A stretch of 36,687 bases of DNA from an uncultured Acidimicrobiales bacterium. Its GTDB lineage: Bacteria; Actinomycetota; Acidimicrobiia; Acidimicrobiales; SZUA-35. Below, in pieces: positions 8,062 to 15,724 of this stretch. Numbering within the stretch: the stretch's first letter is position 1; the number at the start of each line of letters is the position of its first letter. The notes under the pieces are model-generated. The model did no database searches and was not told the origin of the DNA. It saw nothing but the letters and a program-made list of their open reading frames with translations. Made by a program: the position numbers and the translations under genes. The DNA is taken from positions 1 to 36,687 of the forward strand of contig CALHCB010000121.1 of NCBI GenBank assembly GCA_937930695.1, given 5' to 3'.

Positions 8062-8460
8062 ATGCCTCGTTGGCGGAAATCCGACCGGGAAGGCGTGGTG
8101 AGCTATCGCCTTGCCCGTCAGCGCACGATCGATGCTGTCGCGGCCGGCCATCGCCAGCAGCACGAGGTCTGCGATGCACAGCCTGAGCTGCGTCGAGTCG
8201 CTCTTCATCATGCAACGCCGCTTTCTGATCCGTGTCCCTTGTGTGAGGGAGACGACCTCGTCATGGTCACGTTCGCATTCGGGCCAGGACTCCCCAAGGC
8301 CGGCCGCTGTGTCGCTGATCAGTCGGAGTTGAGTCGCCTGCGACGTCGCGCCAAGCCAACGTCGTGCTATCGAGTAGAGGTCTGCCGCCAATGTTGGTGG
8401 AACCATCTTCGGGAGTCATTCGAATTGACGAGTAGCCCAGTAGCCCAGACCGCTCCCTGA
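8062..8460 (+). CDS. DUF5318 family zinc-ribbon protein
   Basis: Predicted 132 aa. A basic N-terminus (MPRWRKSDREGVVSYRLARQ) is followed by two Cys pairs, CPLC (about residue 57) and CRQC (about residue 112), making a probable zinc ribbon. The tail is short and low in complexity. The family call rests on the Cys layout and on conserved position: in actinobacteria this gene precedes the class A PBP (Rv0049 beside ponA1). Its molecular function is not known to me. It ends 27 bp before the PBP gene and is likely cotranscribed with it. Confidence 0.8.
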   Translation: MPRWRKSDREGVVSYRLARQRTIDAVAAGHRQQHEVCDAQPELRRVALHHATPLSDPCPLCEGDDLVMVTFAFGPGLPKAGRCVADQSELSRLRRRAKPTSCYRVEVCRQCWWNHLRESFELTSSPVAQTAP

Positions 8461-8487
8461 GTTCAGCGCCCTTCTTCAGCCGTTTCC

Positions 8488-10896
8488 ATGGCACCTTCCT
8501 CCAAACCCGCACGCCCATCCGCTCCTAAGGCGCCTTCCGGTCCGCTTCAACGCGGCCTCTTGGGAGGTCCAGGTCGACCGCGAAATCGTCGGCGAAATCC
8601 TCTCTGGCGCTTCCGACGATTTTTGTTGTTGGGGTTCTTGTTCGGCATCGGATTGCTGCTTGGTGGGTTTGCACTTCTGGCCCAAGAAGAGCTCCCAGAG
8701 GACGACTTTTCACAACTTGCGCAGACGAGTTATGTCTGCGCCGCAGACGTCGTCACTGTGTGCGATGCCGACGTCGCGGCGATGGCGTTGTCTGCCGGCG
8801 AGGACCGGGTCATCGTTCCTTACAACACGATTCCCCAGGTCACGATCGATGCCATCGTTGCGGTAGAGGACAAGAACTACTTCGACGATCGTCTCGGGAT
8901 CGATCCGCTGGGAATCGCTCGGGCCCTTTACCAAAACACTCGCGAAGGTCGGGCCGCCCAGGGCGGCTCGACGATCACTCAGCAGTACGTCAAGAACACC
9001 TATGACATCGATGCCGATCGCAACATCGTGACCAAGCTCAAGGAAGCGGCGCTTGCGGTGAAACTGACGCGACGGCTTTCCCGAGAAGAGATCCTGGGCC
9101 GCTACCTGAATCGGATCTACTTCGGGCGAGGGGCCTATGGCGTCCAGGCCGCGGCCCAGGCGTACTACGGAGTGAATGTCGAGGATCTCGGCCTGGCCGA
9201 GTCGGCGTTCCTTGCAGGTTTGATCCGAGCACCGTCGAGCGCCGAACCCTTCCGTGATCCCGACGAAGCAAATCGCCGTCGCGATGTGTCGCTGGCTCGA
9301 ATGGTCACCGACGGATACATCAGCCAGGTCGAAGCCGACGACATCTCAGCGGTTCCCGTGATCGAGACAGTGTTGCCGCCGACGGACCGCACAGGTCTCG
9401 CCCCGGTGCTCGGGGGCGACAGCGGATCGGAATACTTCATGGAGGCTGTGCGGCAGCAGCTGGTCGAGCTGGAGCCGGAGATCGGCGAAGTTTTCAGCAG
9501 TGGTTTGCGGGTCTATACAACGCTGGATCCCGAGATGCAGCGGGCCGCGTTCGTGTCGGTCACTGAGGTTGTCGATCCACGATTCGACGCTGATGAACCG
9601 CCATCGGGGTCGCTCGTGGCTGTCGATGAGCGCGGTCGGGTTGTCGCCATGATGGGTGGCTACGACTTCGAGACCTCCCAGGTGAATTTGGCCACGGGTC
9701 GAGACGGCGGGGGATCAGGCCGGCAACCGGGCTCGTCCTTCAAGACGTTCGCCCTCGCAGAAGCAATCGAGCAGGGTTTCTCCGCGCAGTCGTTGTATGC
9801 CGCGCCGTTCACCATCGAGATTCCTGAGGCGAATGATGGTGCCGACTGGAAGGTCGGCGGTGGCGGAAGTGAGGATGGGTATCGGGATCTCCTCGATGCA
9901 CTCCGGGTCTCCTCCAACGTTGTGTACGCACAGCTCATGGTCGATCTCAGCCCGCAGACCGTCGTCCAGATGGCAAATGACCTCGGCGTCTCTGCCGAGC
10001 TCCCGGAGGTCAATGCTCTGGTCCTCGGTTCGGGCGAAGTCTCTGTGCTCGACATGGCGGCCTCCTATTCCACAATCGCGAATCAGGGCGTCCGCTATGA
10101 CCCGATTCTGATCGAACGGATCGAAGACGCGGATGGCAACGTGATCTGCTGGTACCCCGTCAATGGCCGGTGCGAGCGAGCCGAGGGTCGTGAGGGCCAG
10201 CCGGCCCTCGATGGCTCCATTGCCCGCCAGGTGACCTTTGCGCTGGAACAGGTGGTCGTTTCCGGGACCGGAAGGTCTGCGCAATTCGGTCAGCCCGCAG
10301 CGGGCAAGACGGGTACCACCCAGGATGCTCGTGACGCATGGTTCGTCGGGTTCACGTGTGACCTCACCACGGCGGTATGGATGGGATATCCCGGTGGTCC
10401 AGGAGAGACGTTCACCACCATGGAGAATTTCCGTGGCATTGAGGTGCACGGCGGCGACTTCCCGGCTGAGATCTGGAGCGCGTTCAACACTCGAGCCGCT
10501 GAGATCCGGGCAGCTCGAGGCGGATCGCCCTGCGAAGCGCTCGCGACCCAGGCCGACTTTCCCGGGCTGGTTCTCAACACCAATCTGTCAACGACGACAC
10601 TCCCGACGTGCGCGCCGGTGGCTGTTGTTCCAGACGGGTCGACGACGGTTCCAGGAGCTGTGACGACGGCTGCCGACGGTGCGGCTCCAGCCGAGGTGGC
10701 AACCACCGAACCATGTCAGTTGCCGCCCCTGGTCCCACTCGATGAAAACGGGCAGCCGGTCCCGACAACGCCGGATGGTGCACCCGTGCCGACCGAGCCT
10801 GGAGCGTCGACTGCGTCTCAGGAGCCGGCAACGACGGAGACGACGGAGACGACGGTCGCTGAGTCAACGACGGCACCAACTGAGTCAGGCGGCTGA
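8488..10896 (+). CDS. Bifunctional class A penicillin-binding protein (transglycosylase/transpeptidase)
   Basis: Predicted 802 aa. A basic cytoplasmic tail leads to one transmembrane helix (FLLLGFLFGIGLLLGGFALL, about residues 39-58). The GT51 glycosyltransferase domain has VAVEDKNYF with catalytic Glu near 126, GGSTITQQYVKN, KLKEAALAVKL and ILGRYLNRIYFGRGAYGVQA. The transpeptidase domain has SSFK (catalytic Ser near 415), SSN near 475 and GKTGTTQDARDAWFVGFT (KTG near 608). It polymerises lipid II and cross-links peptidoglycan outside the membrane. The C-terminal ~120 residues are Thr/Pro/Ala-rich and low in complexity, as in PonA1-type proteins, with no PASTA domain. Its 3' end overlaps the convergent zinc-ribbon gene by 12 bp. 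Orthology to ponA1 is inferred from order with DUF5318 and rpsF. Confidence 0.95.
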   Translation: MAPSSKPARPSAPKAPSGPLQRGLLGGPGRPRNRRRNPLWRFRRFLLLGFLFGIGLLLGGFALLAQEELPEDDFSQLAQTSYVCAADVVTVCDADVAAMALSAGEDRVIVPYNTIPQVTIDAIVAVEDKNYFDDRLGIDPLGIARALYQNTREGRAAQGGSTITQQYVKNTYDIDADRNIVTKLKEAALAVKLTRRLSREEILGRYLNRIYFGRGAYGVQAAAQAYYGVNVEDLGLAESAFLAGLIRAPSSAEPFRDPDEANRRRDVSLARMVTDGYISQVEADDISAVPVIETVLPPTDRTGLAPVLGGDSGSEYFMEAVRQQLVELEPEIGEVFSSGLRVYTTLDPEMQRAAFVSVTEVVDPRFDADEPPSGSLVAVDERGRVVAMMGGYDFETSQVNLATGRDGGGSGRQPGSSFKTFALAEAIEQGFSAQSLYAAPFTIEIPEANDGADWKVGGGGSEDGYRDLLDALRVSSNVVYAQLMVDLSPQTVVQMANDLGVSAELPEVNALVLGSGEVSVLDMAASYSTIANQGVRYDPILIERIEDADGNVICWYPVNGRCERAEGREGQPALDGSIARQVTFALEQVVVSGTGRSAQFGQPAAGKTGTTQDARDAWFVGFTCDLTTAVWMGYPGGPGETFTTMENFRGIEVHGGDFPAEIWSAFNTRAAEIRAARGGSPCEALATQADFPGLVLNTNLSTTTLPTCAPVAVVPDGSTTVPGAVTTAADGAAPAEVATTEPCQLPPLVPLDENGQPVPTTPDGAPVPTEPGASTASQEPATTETTETTVAESTTAPTESGG

Positions 10897-11097
10897 TTCG
10901 CCCTCAGGCGGCTGGTGCGGATAGTGGAGCTGGCAGGTTTCACACCAGCGTTCGGTGTCTGCCGCAGGGGAGACCTTGGCCTCGGTATCCCAACTCCCCG
11001 GAGTCACATAGACCCGGCGCACTTCGGTGACCGTGACATCGTCGGTCCCGCAGCTGTCGCAGTCACCGAGGTGGGCGTGATCCCGTTCAAGACTCAT
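10885..11097 (-). CDS. Small zinc-ribbon protein, unknown function
   Basis: Predicted 70 aa from ATG 11095-11097. A longer frame to 11400 would run across the rpsF start and is not credible. Two Cys pairs, CDSC near residue 13 and CETC near residue 52, flank a short beta-rich segment, giving a single zinc-ribbon knuckle. The C-terminus is His/Pro rich (LHYPHQPPEG). It is divergent from rpsF and convergent with the PBP gene, whose 3' end it overlaps. No Shine-Dalgarno is evident. I recognise no family; a nucleic-acid or protein-binding ribbon is possible. Confidence 0.7.
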   Translation of the reverse strand: MSLERDHAHLGDCDSCGTDDVTVTEVRRVYVTPGSWDTEAKVSPAADTERWCETCQLHYPHQPPEGESAA

Positions 11098-11182
11098 GGG
11101 CTCAGTCTGGCCGTTCGGCTCGGTTTCCCACAATGCACCGCTAGCATCGCGAGGTCCTTCGTGGCCCTCGGGTCGCGACGAC

Positions 11183-11223
11183 ACCCTGCCCTCGACCGTC
11201 GAGGGCTCCGGCTCCGGTCGGGT
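11183..11223 (+). promoter_or_regulatory. Structured 5' leader of the rpsF operon (possible S6:S18 autoregulatory element)
   Basis: A strong hairpin occupies 11188-11206: arms GCCCTCGAC and GTCGAGGGC with one unpaired C at the axis. ACCC (11183-11186) can pair with GGGT (11220-11223) to close an outer stem. That leaves a one-sided bulge (11207-11219) with two CCG trinucleotides. Known S6:S18 leader elements present a CCG in a bulge next to a stem, so this is a candidate. The fold was drawn by eye. Confidence 0.4.
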
Positions 11224-11227
11224 CCAC

Positions 11228-11236
11228 AGGGAGGTG
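11228..11236 (+). promoter_or_regulatory. Ribosome binding site fixing the rpsF start
   Basis: AGGGAGGTG ends 6 nt before ATG 11243. It decides for this start over the upstream in-frame ATG at 11096. Confidence 0.85.
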
Positions 11237-11242
11237 ACGCAC

Positions 11243-11566
11243 ATGCGTGCGTACGAATTGATGATCATTTTTACAGCGGACACTGATGAGTCCGCTGTAC
11301 AGGTCCAGATCAACAAGCTCAGCGAACTCGCAGAGGCTGTTGGCGGATCGCTCGAAAAGATCGACAAGTGGGGCGTTCGTCGCTTTGCTTTCGAAATCAA
11401 GAAGCGTCACGAAGGCTTCTACGTCGTCTTGGAGTTCCTTGCTCCCGGCGCCCTTGATGAGATCGACCGGACCCTGCGTCTGGCTGACGATGTCATCCGC
11501 CATAAGTTCCTCCGTCTGCCGCTCAAAGAAGCCCACAAGCGTGGTCTCGCGGCAGCATCAGCGTGA
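11243..11566 (+). CDS. rpsF: 30S ribosomal protein S6
   Basis: Predicted 107 aa, starting MRAYELMIIF after a strong Shine-Dalgarno. The S6 ferredoxin-like fold is evident: RAYELMIIFTADTDES strand, KWGVRRFAFEIKKRHEGFYV with the conserved basic strand, and DDVIRHKFLRLP near the end. It binds 16S rRNA as a dimer with S18 in the 30S platform. First gene of the rpsF-ssb-rpsR-rplI cluster; ssb begins 12 bp downstream. The length matches the family (95-135 aa). Confidence 0.98.
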   Translation: MRAYELMIIFTADTDESAVQVQINKLSELAEAVGGSLEKIDKWGVRRFAFEIKKRHEGFYVVLEFLAPGALDEIDRTLRLADDVIRHKFLRLPLKEAHKRGLAAASA

Positions 11567-11578
11567 TCGGAGCGTCGG

Positions 11579-12082
11579 ATGGCTGTTGACAACGCCGTTC
11601 ACGTCACGGGAAATGCTGGACGTGAACCAGAACTGAGATTCACCCCCTCTGGGCAAGCGGTTGCCAATTTTGGCATCGCTGTGAACCGCCGCTGGCAGAA
11701 CCGCCAGACACAGGAGTGGGAAGAGCAGACGTCATGGTTTGATGTGACCTGCTGGGGACAACTCGCTGAGAATGTCTCTGAAACAGTGGCACGCGGCACG
11801 CGAGTCACCGTGACTGGCCGTCTTGACCAGCGAAGCTGGGAAAACCAAGAGGGCGAGAAGCGATCCAAAGTCGAGATCGTCGCTGACGATGTCGCAATCA
11901 GTCTGCGCTGGGCCACTGCGTCCGTGCAACGAAATGAACGCAGCGAAGGTGGCTTCCAAGGCGGAGGCGGCCAGAGCGGCGGTAACAACAGTGGTGGCGA
12001 CGGCGGAGGCCGGTCGTTCGGACCTTCTGGAGGCGGTCGTCAAGAACCGCCCGCCTACTCACCCGATGAGGAGCCCTTCTAA
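11579..12082 (+). CDS. ssb: Single-stranded DNA-binding protein
   Basis: Predicted 167 aa. The OB fold spans residues 1-110: [64 protein letters not shown] flexible Gly/Asn/Ser-rich linker leads to the acidic tip DEEPF, which recruits replication and repair partners. It coats single-stranded DNA in replication. The stop overlaps the rpsR start (TAATG), so rpsR is translationally coupled. The placement between rpsF and rpsR is the common bacterial order. Confidence 0.98.
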   Translation: MAVDNAVHVTGNAGREPELRFTPSGQAVANFGIAVNRRWQNRQTQEWEEQTSWFDVTCWGQLAENVSETVARGTRVTVTGRLDQRSWENQEGEKRSKVEIVADDVAISLRWATASVQRNERSEGGFQGGGGQSGGNNSGGDGGGRSFGPSGGGRQEPPAYSPDEEPF

Positions 12083-12540
12083 TGGCAAAGTCACGTAACA
12101 CCCGGCGCGGTAAGCCCAAAGACGCGAACCGCCGCTCCAAGAAGAAGATCAGTCCGCTGACGTCGGATGAGATCGAATACCTGGACTACAAAGACATCGA
12201 CACGCTTCGTCGTTTCATGTCCGACCGGGCCAAGATCCGTTCACGTCGAGTGTCCGGCAACGATTCTCAGCAGCAGCGCGTTGTCGCTCGAGCCATCAAG
12301 AATGCTCGTGAGATGGGACTCCTCCCGTACGCCAGCCGTGTCACGACCCAGCGTCGTTCTCGTGGCGATCGTCCTGATCGTGGCGATCGCGGTGATCGCG
12401 GTGATCGTCGTCCTCGCGAAGATCGCGACGAGAGTTCAGGACCGGAGAACTCCGGTTCTGAGAACTCACCTGGTGCCGAAGAAGCAACCGCAACCAGCGA
12501 AGCCCCCGAGGTTGTTGCTGCAGTCGAGGGAGAGGCCTGA
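12082..12540 (+). CDS. rpsR: 30S ribosomal protein S18 with long C-terminal extension
   Basis: Predicted 152 aa, about twice the usual 75-85. Residues 20-90 are S18: [40 protein letters not shown], and [19 protein letters not shown]. After residue 90 comes an unusual tail: a run of RGD/RPD tripeptides (94-108) and then an acidic Ser/Glu/Ala stretch to the end. The tail stays in frame up to TGA 12538-12540, which overlaps rplI as TGATG, so it is not an annotation slip. S18 pairs with S6 in the 30S platform. The N-terminus lacks zinc Cys residues (C-minus type), which suggests a paralogue could exist elsewhere. Confidence 0.95.
   Translation: MAKSRNTRRGKPKDANRRSKKKISPLTSDEIEYLDYKDIDTLRRFMSDRAKIRSRRVSGNDSQQQRVVARAIKNAREMGLLPYASRVTTQRRSRGDRPDRGDRGDRGDRRPREDRDESSGPENSGSENSPGAEEATATSEAPEVVAAVEGEA
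12361..12405 (+). repeat. Degenerate 9-bp repeat encoding RGD/RPD in rpsR
   Basis: Five consecutive 9-bp units of the type cgtggcgat encode [15 protein letters not shown] in the S18 extension. Units differ at third positions, which suggests selection on the protein. Confidence 0.75.
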
Positions 12541-12986
12541 TGCGCATCGTCCTTCATGAGAGTGTCAAGGGTTTGGGAAACCGTGGCGACGTCGTTGATG
12601 TTGCAGACGGATACGCCCGGAACTTCTTGATTCCAAAGAATCTTGGTCAGCGCGCCAACGCAGGAGTCGAGGCCCAGGCCGAGACCATGCGCAAGTCGTG
12701 GCAAGCGAAGAACACCAAGGACCGTGAGGCAGCCGAAGAGGTGGCCAAGGTTCTGGTTGCCAAGCCGATCAGGCTTGAAGCCCGGGCTGGAAACGAAGGA
12801 AAGCTCTTCGGATCCATTACCGCAGCCGATATTGCGACCGCGACGCTCGAACAAACGGGCGTGGAACTCGATCGCAAGATGATCGAGCTCGATGAGGGCA
12901 TCCGAACAACGGGTACCCACACTGTCACTGCCAAGCCTCACAATGAGGTGCAGTTCCCGATCACCGTCGAGGTCGTCGGGTCCTGA
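12540..12986 (+). CDS. rplI: 50S ribosomal protein L9
   Basis: Predicted 148 aa. The N-terminal domain is canonical ([36 protein letters not shown]). A long connecting helix (residues 45-75) and the C-terminal domain (GKLFGSITAADIATAT) follow. L9 bridges neighbouring ribosomes from the L1 side of the 50S subunit and helps hold the reading frame. The start overlaps the rpsR stop by one base. A strong hairpin follows the stop, making this the end of the rpsF operon. Confidence 0.98.
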   Translation: MRIVLHESVKGLGNRGDVVDVADGYARNFLIPKNLGQRANAGVEAQAETMRKSWQAKNTKDREAAEEVAKVLVAKPIRLEARAGNEGKLFGSITAADIATATLEQTGVELDRKMIELDEGIRTTGTHTVTAKPHNEVQFPITVEVVGS

Positions 12987-13006
12987 TCAGTGAGTCTTGT
13001 GATTGT

Positions 13007-13036
13007 CTGACGGCCGGCCCTGGGGCTGGCCGTCAG
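13007..13036 (+). terminator. Hairpin after rplI, likely terminator
   Basis: Arms 13007-13019 and 13024-13036 pair over 13 bp with one G-T wobble and a 4-nt loop (CTGG). There is no T-run after it, as is common for GC-rich actinobacterial terminators. Confidence 0.75.
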
Positions 13037-13077
13037 ATGACCACTGGAGCGGTTGCATCCCTCACATAGGGTGCCCG

Positions 13078-13201
13078 AAATCCACAGTTGGTGGCAGTTA
13101 TCCACCGACTTGTCCACGGTTTTTGCTTCGGCGAACCCTCGGACAGCGTTATCCACAGGTTGGAGAAGAAATTCACAGCCTGAAGGGTCTAGGAGTCCAC
13201 A
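13078..13201 (+). promoter_or_regulatory. Cluster of six DnaA-box-like 9-mers upstream of dnaB
   Basis: All are in the same orientation: AAATCCACA 13078, TTATCCACC 13098, TTGTCCACG 13110, TTATCCACA 13149 (perfect consensus), AAATTCACA 13169, GAGTCCACA 13193. The others have 1-2 mismatches to TTATNCACA/TTGTCCACA. The last box overlaps the only plausible dnaB ribosome binding site (TAGGAG 13190-13195). Confidence 0.7.
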
Positions 13202-13204
13202 GGC

Positions 13205-14779
13205 ATGGCGGGTCAAGATCAGGACATGCAAGACGGCCCCCCTCCCGCCGACGATGCGTCGACTTCGACCGAGCCATCTCCCTTCGCCGCACCGCCGCCG
13301 GATCCGGACGATCCTGGACCGAGCGAACCTTCTGGCGGATTCGATCGGCCTGTCCTCGATCTGACGGACTCGTCCGGCCCGACCCGCCCGTCTTCGTCGC
13401 CCCGACCCCAGAGGGTCCCGCCGAACAACCTTCGGGCAGAAGAAGCCGTCCTCGGCGCGATGCTCCTGAGCCGGGAGGCCATCGCCGACGTTGTCGAGGT
13501 GCTCGACAGCGACAACTTCTACAAGCCTGCCCACGGGCACATTTTTGAAGCCGTCACAGGTCTGTACGGCGGAGGAGAGCCCGTCGATGCCATCACTGTG
13601 GCGAACGAGCTCGAACGAGCCAATCTGCTCGAAGCCGTTGGCGGAAATGCCATCCTCATTGAGCTTCAGGCCAACACGCCTGCGGTCAGCAACGCCACCT
13701 ACTACGCCAAGATCGTCGAAGAGATGGCACTTTTGCGTCGCGTCATTTCGGTCAGTAACGAGATCGCGGAAGACGCGTACGCAATGCCTGATGATGTCGT
13801 CAAGGCCATTGACGACGCAGAGGCTCGGATGTTTGACGTGGCACAGCGCCGGGTCACGAACTCCACCGCAGAGATCAAGGATCTTCTGTCGGCCAACCTG
13901 GATCGCCTCGAGATGCTCTATGAGCAGGGGGATGCGATTACGGGCATCCCATCCGGTTACCACGACCTCGACGAGCTCCTTTCGGGCCTTCAGCGCAACG
14001 CCTTTTATGTTGTTGGGGCTCGCCCCGCCATGGGCAAGACCGCGTTCGCGCTCGGGCTCGCAGCAAATGCGGCGATGAACTCCGGTGAGCCTTCGTTGGT
14101 GTTCAGCTTGGAAATGAGCCAGCTGGAGCTCTCCCAGCGAATCCTGTGCTCTGATGCGCGTGTCGATGCCACGAGGGTCAAGACAGGCCGGCTCGACGAG
14201 AACGACTGGAATCGGATCAGCCACAGCGTCGGCCGACTGGCCGAAGCCCCGATCTATATCGACGACAATCCGCACACAACGGTCATGGAAATCCGAGCCA
14301 AGGCTCGCCGCCTGAAGAGTCGGGTTGGCACCATCGGCGTCATCGTCGTTGACTACATCCAGCTCATGACCGGCCGTTCCAACGCTGAGAGCCGCCAGGT
14401 TGAAGTCTCTGAGATCAGTCGAAACTTGAAGATTCTGGCTCGTGAACTCGAGACTCCAGTGATTGCCCTTGCTCAGCTCAACCGTGGTCTCGAGCAGCGA
14501 ACCGACAAGCGCCCAATGCTGTCTGACCTCCGTGAGTCCGGCGCCCTCGAACAGGATGCGGACGTCGTGATGTTCTTGTACCGCGACGAGATCTACAACA
14601 ACGACTCAGAAGCCAAGGGCGTTGCTGAGGTCATCGTGGCCAAACACCGAAATGGCCCAACCGCAACCGTGAAGCTGGCCTTCCTCGGTCACTTCACGAG
14701 GTTCGAGAACATGAGTCGACGGGTTGCACCTCCGGGTGCGCCGCCTGGTGCAGGCGGCGGGCCTGCTGAAGAGTTCTAG
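13205..14779 (+). CDS. dnaB: Replicative DNA helicase DnaB
   Basis: Predicted 524 aa. A Pro/Asp/Ser-rich extension of about 70 residues precedes the usual start of homology (RVPPNNLRAEEAVLGAMLLS). The N-terminal helical domain spans about 75-180. The RecA-like motor has Walker A GARPAMGKT (near 271-279), LVFSLEMSQLELSQRI, Walker B VIVVDYIQLMTGRSNAESRQ (near 380) and the late motif MFLYRDEIYNNDSE. No intein is present. The hexamer unwinds DNA at the replication fork on the lagging-strand template. The start at 13205 is preceded by TAGGAG. The promoter region carries a DnaA-box cluster, implying that expression or local replication is linked to DnaA. Confidence 0.98.
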   Translation: MAGQDQDMQDGPPPADDASTSTEPSPFAAPPPDPDDPGPSEPSGGFDRPVLDLTDSSGPTRPSSSPRPQRVPPNNLRAEEAVLGAMLLSREAIADVVEVLDSDNFYKPAHGHIFEAVTGLYGGGEPVDAITVANELERANLLEAVGGNAILIELQANTPAVSNATYYAKIVEEMALLRRVISVSNEIAEDAYAMPDDVVKAIDDAEARMFDVAQRRVTNSTAEIKDLLSANLDRLEMLYEQGDAITGIPSGYHDLDELLSGLQRNAFYVVGARPAMGKTAFALGLAANAAMNSGEPSLVFSLEMSQLELSQRILCSDARVDATRVKTGRLDENDWNRISHSVGRLAEAPIYIDDNPHTTVMEIRAKARRLKSRVGTIGVIVVDYIQLMTGRSNAESRQVEVSEISRNLKILARELETPVIALAQLNRGLEQRTDKRPMLSDLRESGALEQDADVVMFLYRDEIYNNDSEAKGVAEVIVAKHRNGPTATVKLAFLGHFTRFENMSRRVAPPGAPPGAGGGPAEEF

Positions 14780-14799
14780 ATTTTCGAACGTTCTTGATG

Positions 14800-15123
14800 T
14801 CAGTCGCCCTGAATCAGGACTGCCGGCGGCGGCGAATCAGGAGACCCAGCGTCGGTGGTTTGGCTTTGGCTGACTACACCGGCGAGAGCCAGGCAGGCGG
14901 CGCCGCCCAGCAGCACGGTGTAGATCAATCCGAGCAGCTTGGGATTGGAATCGGTGCTGTTCTTAAGGGCACTGCGGTCGGTCGACGGGAGACCCGAGGT
15001 CAGACTGATGGACTCCGGGCTCAGATGAGGACGCCGTTTCGCTGCGGGACGCGCTTGTTTGGTCTCGCCCTGAGGAGTGACCACCGTGTTCGTTGTTGAC
15101 TTCTGTTCTTCGATAACGGCCAT
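14800..15123 (-). CDS. Small single-pass membrane protein, unknown
   Basis: Predicted 107 aa from ATG 15121-15123, with AGGA 10 nt upstream. The cytoplasmic N-terminus is polar and basic (about 60 residues); one transmembrane helix follows (LGLIYTVLLGGAACLALAGV), then a short Ser/Pro-rich outside tail. It is convergent with dnaB, 20 bp away, and follows a second small membrane gene. It somewhat resembles short cell-division or septum proteins of actinobacteria that have an N-terminal tail and a single helix, but I cannot name the family. Confidence 0.6.
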   Translation of the reverse strand: MAVIEEQKSTTNTVVTPQGETKQARPAAKRRPHLSPESISLTSGLPSTDRSALKNSTDSNPKLLGLIYTVLLGGAACLALAGVVSQSQTTDAGSPDSPPPAVLIQGD

Positions 15124-15205
15124 GGGAGCTCATTCCTGCTTGTGCCTAGAGAGGGAATCGGCGGGAGGAGCATGGACCTTGAGCCCATGGGCAAATCGAC
15201 CCCCG

Positions 15206-15412
15206 TCAACTGAGGAGCGACGCGATGGCCCAGATGCTCGCAATGAGTCCGATGGCGATCTGGACAAGGCTGCGAGTAAGCGGAGCTCGTTCCAGACTTC
15301 CCTCCTGATGTTCCTGCGGAGGCCGGATCAAGGCGAGCCCATTGCCAACGACCAGGGCGGCGCCAATTGCCAGAGTCAGCCACGGCAAGAGATCGTCACC
15401 TAGAAAGACCAT
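15206..15412 (-). CDS. Small two-helix membrane protein, unknown
   Basis: Predicted 68 aa from ATG 15410-15412, chosen because AGAGGA lies about 10 nt upstream; a longer frame to 15532 adds only polar, unlikely sequence. Two hydrophobic helices (LLPWLTLAIGAALVVGNGLA and SLVQIAIGLIASIWAIASLL) flank a short polar loop with PPQEHQEGS. Function unknown. It lies 82 bp upstream of the single-pass membrane gene at 14800-15123 and may be cotranscribed with it. Confidence 0.65.
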   Translation of the reverse strand: MVFLGDDLLPWLTLAIGAALVVGNGLALIRPPQEHQEGSLERAPLTRSLVQIAIGLIASIWAIASLLS

Positions 15413-15724
15413 GTTGTCGGTTCCTCTGCCTGTATCGCTGTCTTTGTGTCGGTCATCTATCTCTGTCGCTGATGGGCCGTTTTGATGGGCGTGGGTGAGC
15501 TTGCCCGAAGAAATCCCAAAGTTCTCGCTCAAGTGAAACGCGAGCGGCGCCGATGCTAGTCATAACACCGGTGGTCATCGCCCTCACCGGTTTCATGGGG
15601 CAATGAGCGGGGGACACCACTCCCTCCACACGCATCGCCACCAGTGCCTTCGGGTACTGGACGCAGGTGCCCTCCGCTCGCCCTTTGCTCTCCTTGGTTG
15701 GCTGCTGGCGTCAAGAGCTATCCG
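15413..15724. other. Gene-poor 312-bp interval
   Basis: I see no convincing coding region here. It contains short palindromes (CACCGGTG near 15570) and the hairpin at 15641-15660. A 62-codon minus-strand frame at 15453-15641 has no ribosome binding site or family resemblance. Confidence 0.6.
15641..15660. terminator. 8-bp hairpin with TTCG loop
   Basis: CCAGTGCC, TTCG, GGTACTGG: an 8-bp stem with one wobble and a classic C(UUCG)G tetraloop on the plus strand. It lies 65 bp past the stop of the minus-strand gene at 15725 and could terminate it, although the tetraloop favours plus-strand RNA. No T-run on either side. Confidence 0.45.

Noticed and set aside
12938..14275. Long minus-strand frame (445 codons) across dnaB
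   Set aside because: It is antisense to dnaB, which is certain. The translation is His/Asp/Arg-rich without motifs, as expected for a shadow frame in GC-rich DNA.
14783..14794. GAACGTTC palindrome after dnaB as an SOS box
   Set aside because: Actinobacterial LexA sites need a 4-nt gap between GAAC and GTTC; here the halves abut.
15453..15641. 62-codon minus-strand frame in the gap before the small membrane gene
   Set aside because: No ribosome binding site and no coherent composition; probably chance.
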